Source: Methanosphaera sp. (lineage in GTDB: Archaea > Methanobacteriota > Methanobacteria > Methanobacteriales > Methanobacteriaceae). From it: 6,955 nucleotides of DNA. A program made the translations under genes and the position numbers. The DNA is taken from assembly GCA_013330915.1 (NCBI GenBank), contig DUHK01000070.1, positions 1 to 6,955 of the forward strand. Reading direction: 5' to 3'. Positions 6,020 through 6,955 of this stretch are shown one piece after another. The notes below the pieces were generated by a model. It was given only the letters and a program-made list of their open reading frames with translations. It made no database searches and had not been told where the DNA came from. Each line of letters starts with the position of its first letter. Positions within the stretch are counted from its first letter, which is position 1.

Positions 6020-6955
6020 ATGGAATATCTAGAAAACATCAATGAAAAGTTAAGTGATGTCGACGAGACAAACATCATTTATTATGATTTGTTTGATTAT
6101 CCAGAGTTTTTCTATGGAACTTTGAATTTTGCCAACGATTGTGTTGATTTTTCAAAGTTTCCAAAACACATTCTTGACAACATTAAAAATTTTGATGACG
6201 ATACGTTTGTTACAATGAAAAAATTAAACGATTCGACTTGCGGATGTAGAATAAAATTTAAAACAGAATCACACAGAATTATCCTTAAAATCCAACTGAA
6301 AAATAAAGACATGTCACATAACATTCCTCCTGAAAATTCAAGGGGCTTCGATGTTTACTACCTAAATAATGATAGTTACATCCCATTATCACTTTTGGCA
6401 CCTGAAAATGACAAAAATATATTTGCACAATGTATATGTAACGAAGATAATTCTGACATTTGCATTTTTCTTCCAAACTATGACAGCATTGAAAAAATAT
6501 ATGTGGGAATAGAATCTGATTCGTATTTTTACCCGTCACCATATGCCGGTGAAAACAGGAAAGCGATACTCTTTTATGGAAACGATGTTTCACAGGGCAG
6601 ACTGGCATCAAAGTGCAGTTGCAGTTATCCAAACATTGTCAGTAAAATGATGGATCAGGACATAATAAACTTATCCTGTGATGTTGCCACCGGACCCTTT
6701 GAGGACATTGCCGAATATATCGGACGCATAAACTGCCAAAGTATTGTATTGGACTGTTCCACATTCATAGAAAATAAGGAAGAAAATAAGGAAATGTTTA
6801 AAAAGTTCTATAAAACAATCAGACAATACCATGAAGATACAAGAATAATATTGCTAACTTCACCCAACTATGATGAAGATGAAAAATATGATAGGATAGA
6901 TCATGATATCATTATGGCATATGAAGATGCGGTAAATGATAAGGAAAATACAATT
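6020..6955 (+). CDS. GxDLY-type SGNH/GDSL family protein, catalytic Ser replaced by Asp (3' end outside window)
   Basis: The frame is open for 312 residues up to the right edge with no stop. It is a clear paralogue of the preceding protein over its whole visible length, about 40 % identical by eye. Shared landmarks are DLFDYPE (23-29), GFDVY (109-113), ICIFLPNYDS (147-156), the nucleophile region FYGNDVSQG (185-193), INC (237-239) and FYKTIRQYH (263-271). The catalytic Ser position is Asp189. Block II is NLSCDVATG, without the usual GFSG. Block III, DYTHNA in the paralogue, is DCSTFI, so the catalytic Asn is lost as well. The Asp-x-x-His segment lies beyond the window. The protein has 11 cysteines, including three CxC pairs (74/76, 138/140, 199/201) absent from the paralogue. 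No signal peptide. It is probably co-transcribed with the upstream genes (15-base gap). A catalytically inactive SGNH-fold protein is the best call; its role is unknown. Confidence 0.9.
   Translation, partial: MEYLENINEKLSDVDETNIIYYDLFDYPEFFYGTLNFANDCVDFSKFPKHILDNIKNFDDDTFVTMKKLNDSTCGCRIKFKTESHRIILKIQLKNKDMSHNIPPENSRGFDVYYLNNDSYIPLSLLAPENDKNIFAQCICNEDNSDICIFLPNYDSIEKIYVGIESDSYFYPSPYAGENRKAILFYGNDVSQGRLASKCSCSYPNIVSKMMDQDIINLSCDVATGPFEDIAEYIGRINCQSIVLDCSTFIENKEENKEMFKKFYKTIRQYHEDTRIILLTSPNYDEDEKYDRIDHDIIMAYEDAVNDKENTI
6770..6793 (+). repeat. Perfect 12-bp tandem duplication inside the third SGNH-like gene
   Basis: GAAAATAAGGAA occurs twice back to back, in frame, coding ENKE twice. It covers the loop after block III. 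The loop is nevertheless the same length as in the upstream paralogue, so there is no net insertion. It may be a recent slip with compensation or simple low-complexity chance. Confidence 0.7.

Noticed and set aside
6285..6632. Antisense open frame of 115 codons
   Set aside because: Shadow of the third paralogue; the plus-strand frame aligns along its whole length with the preceding gene.

Overview
The window is an AT-rich (about two thirds A+T), fully coding, plus-strand stretch of four tightly packed genes that look like one transcription unit. Strong Shine-Dalgarno sites (AGGAGGTGAT, AAGGGGT), heavy use of AGA/AGG and ATA codons, and lysine/asparagine/aspartate-rich proteins fit a gut or rumen methanogen of the Methanobrevibacter/Methanosphaera type. 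A low-GC Firmicute cannot be excluded, because no lineage-specific marker gene lies inside the window.

Positions 1-4070 hold the 3' part of a very large gene, open at the left edge. It encodes a multidomain glycopolymer synthase. In order it has a beta-sandwich, a shortened GT2 fold with a degraded active site, a second beta-sandwich, an intact GT2 glycosyltransferase, a third beta-sandwich, a very basic linker, and a C-terminal CDP-glycerol glycerophosphotransferase (TagF/TarF-like) domain. This suggests a cytoplasmic, membrane-associated enzyme that builds a teichoic-acid-like polymer containing sugar and glycerol phosphate.

Positions 4086-6955 hold three consecutive diverged paralogues of the GxDLY-type SGNH/GDSL hydrolase family (N-terminal jelly-roll domain plus C-terminal SGNH domain). 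The last one runs off the right edge. In all three, the position of the catalytic serine in the GDS-type motif is occupied by another residue: Gln in the first, Ala in the second, Asp in the third. The block II glycine is also changed in all three, while the Asp-x-x-His element survives in the two that can be checked. None has a signal peptide or membrane segment.

The working interpretation (inference) is a polymer locus in which the synthase is followed by a family of SGNH pseudoenzymes. These may act as binding, scaffold or regulatory partners of the synthase, or use a rearranged active site, to handle the nascent polymer in the cytoplasm. There is no RNA gene, mobile element, CRISPR array or recognisable terminator in the window. 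No stretch longer than 15 bases lies between genes.
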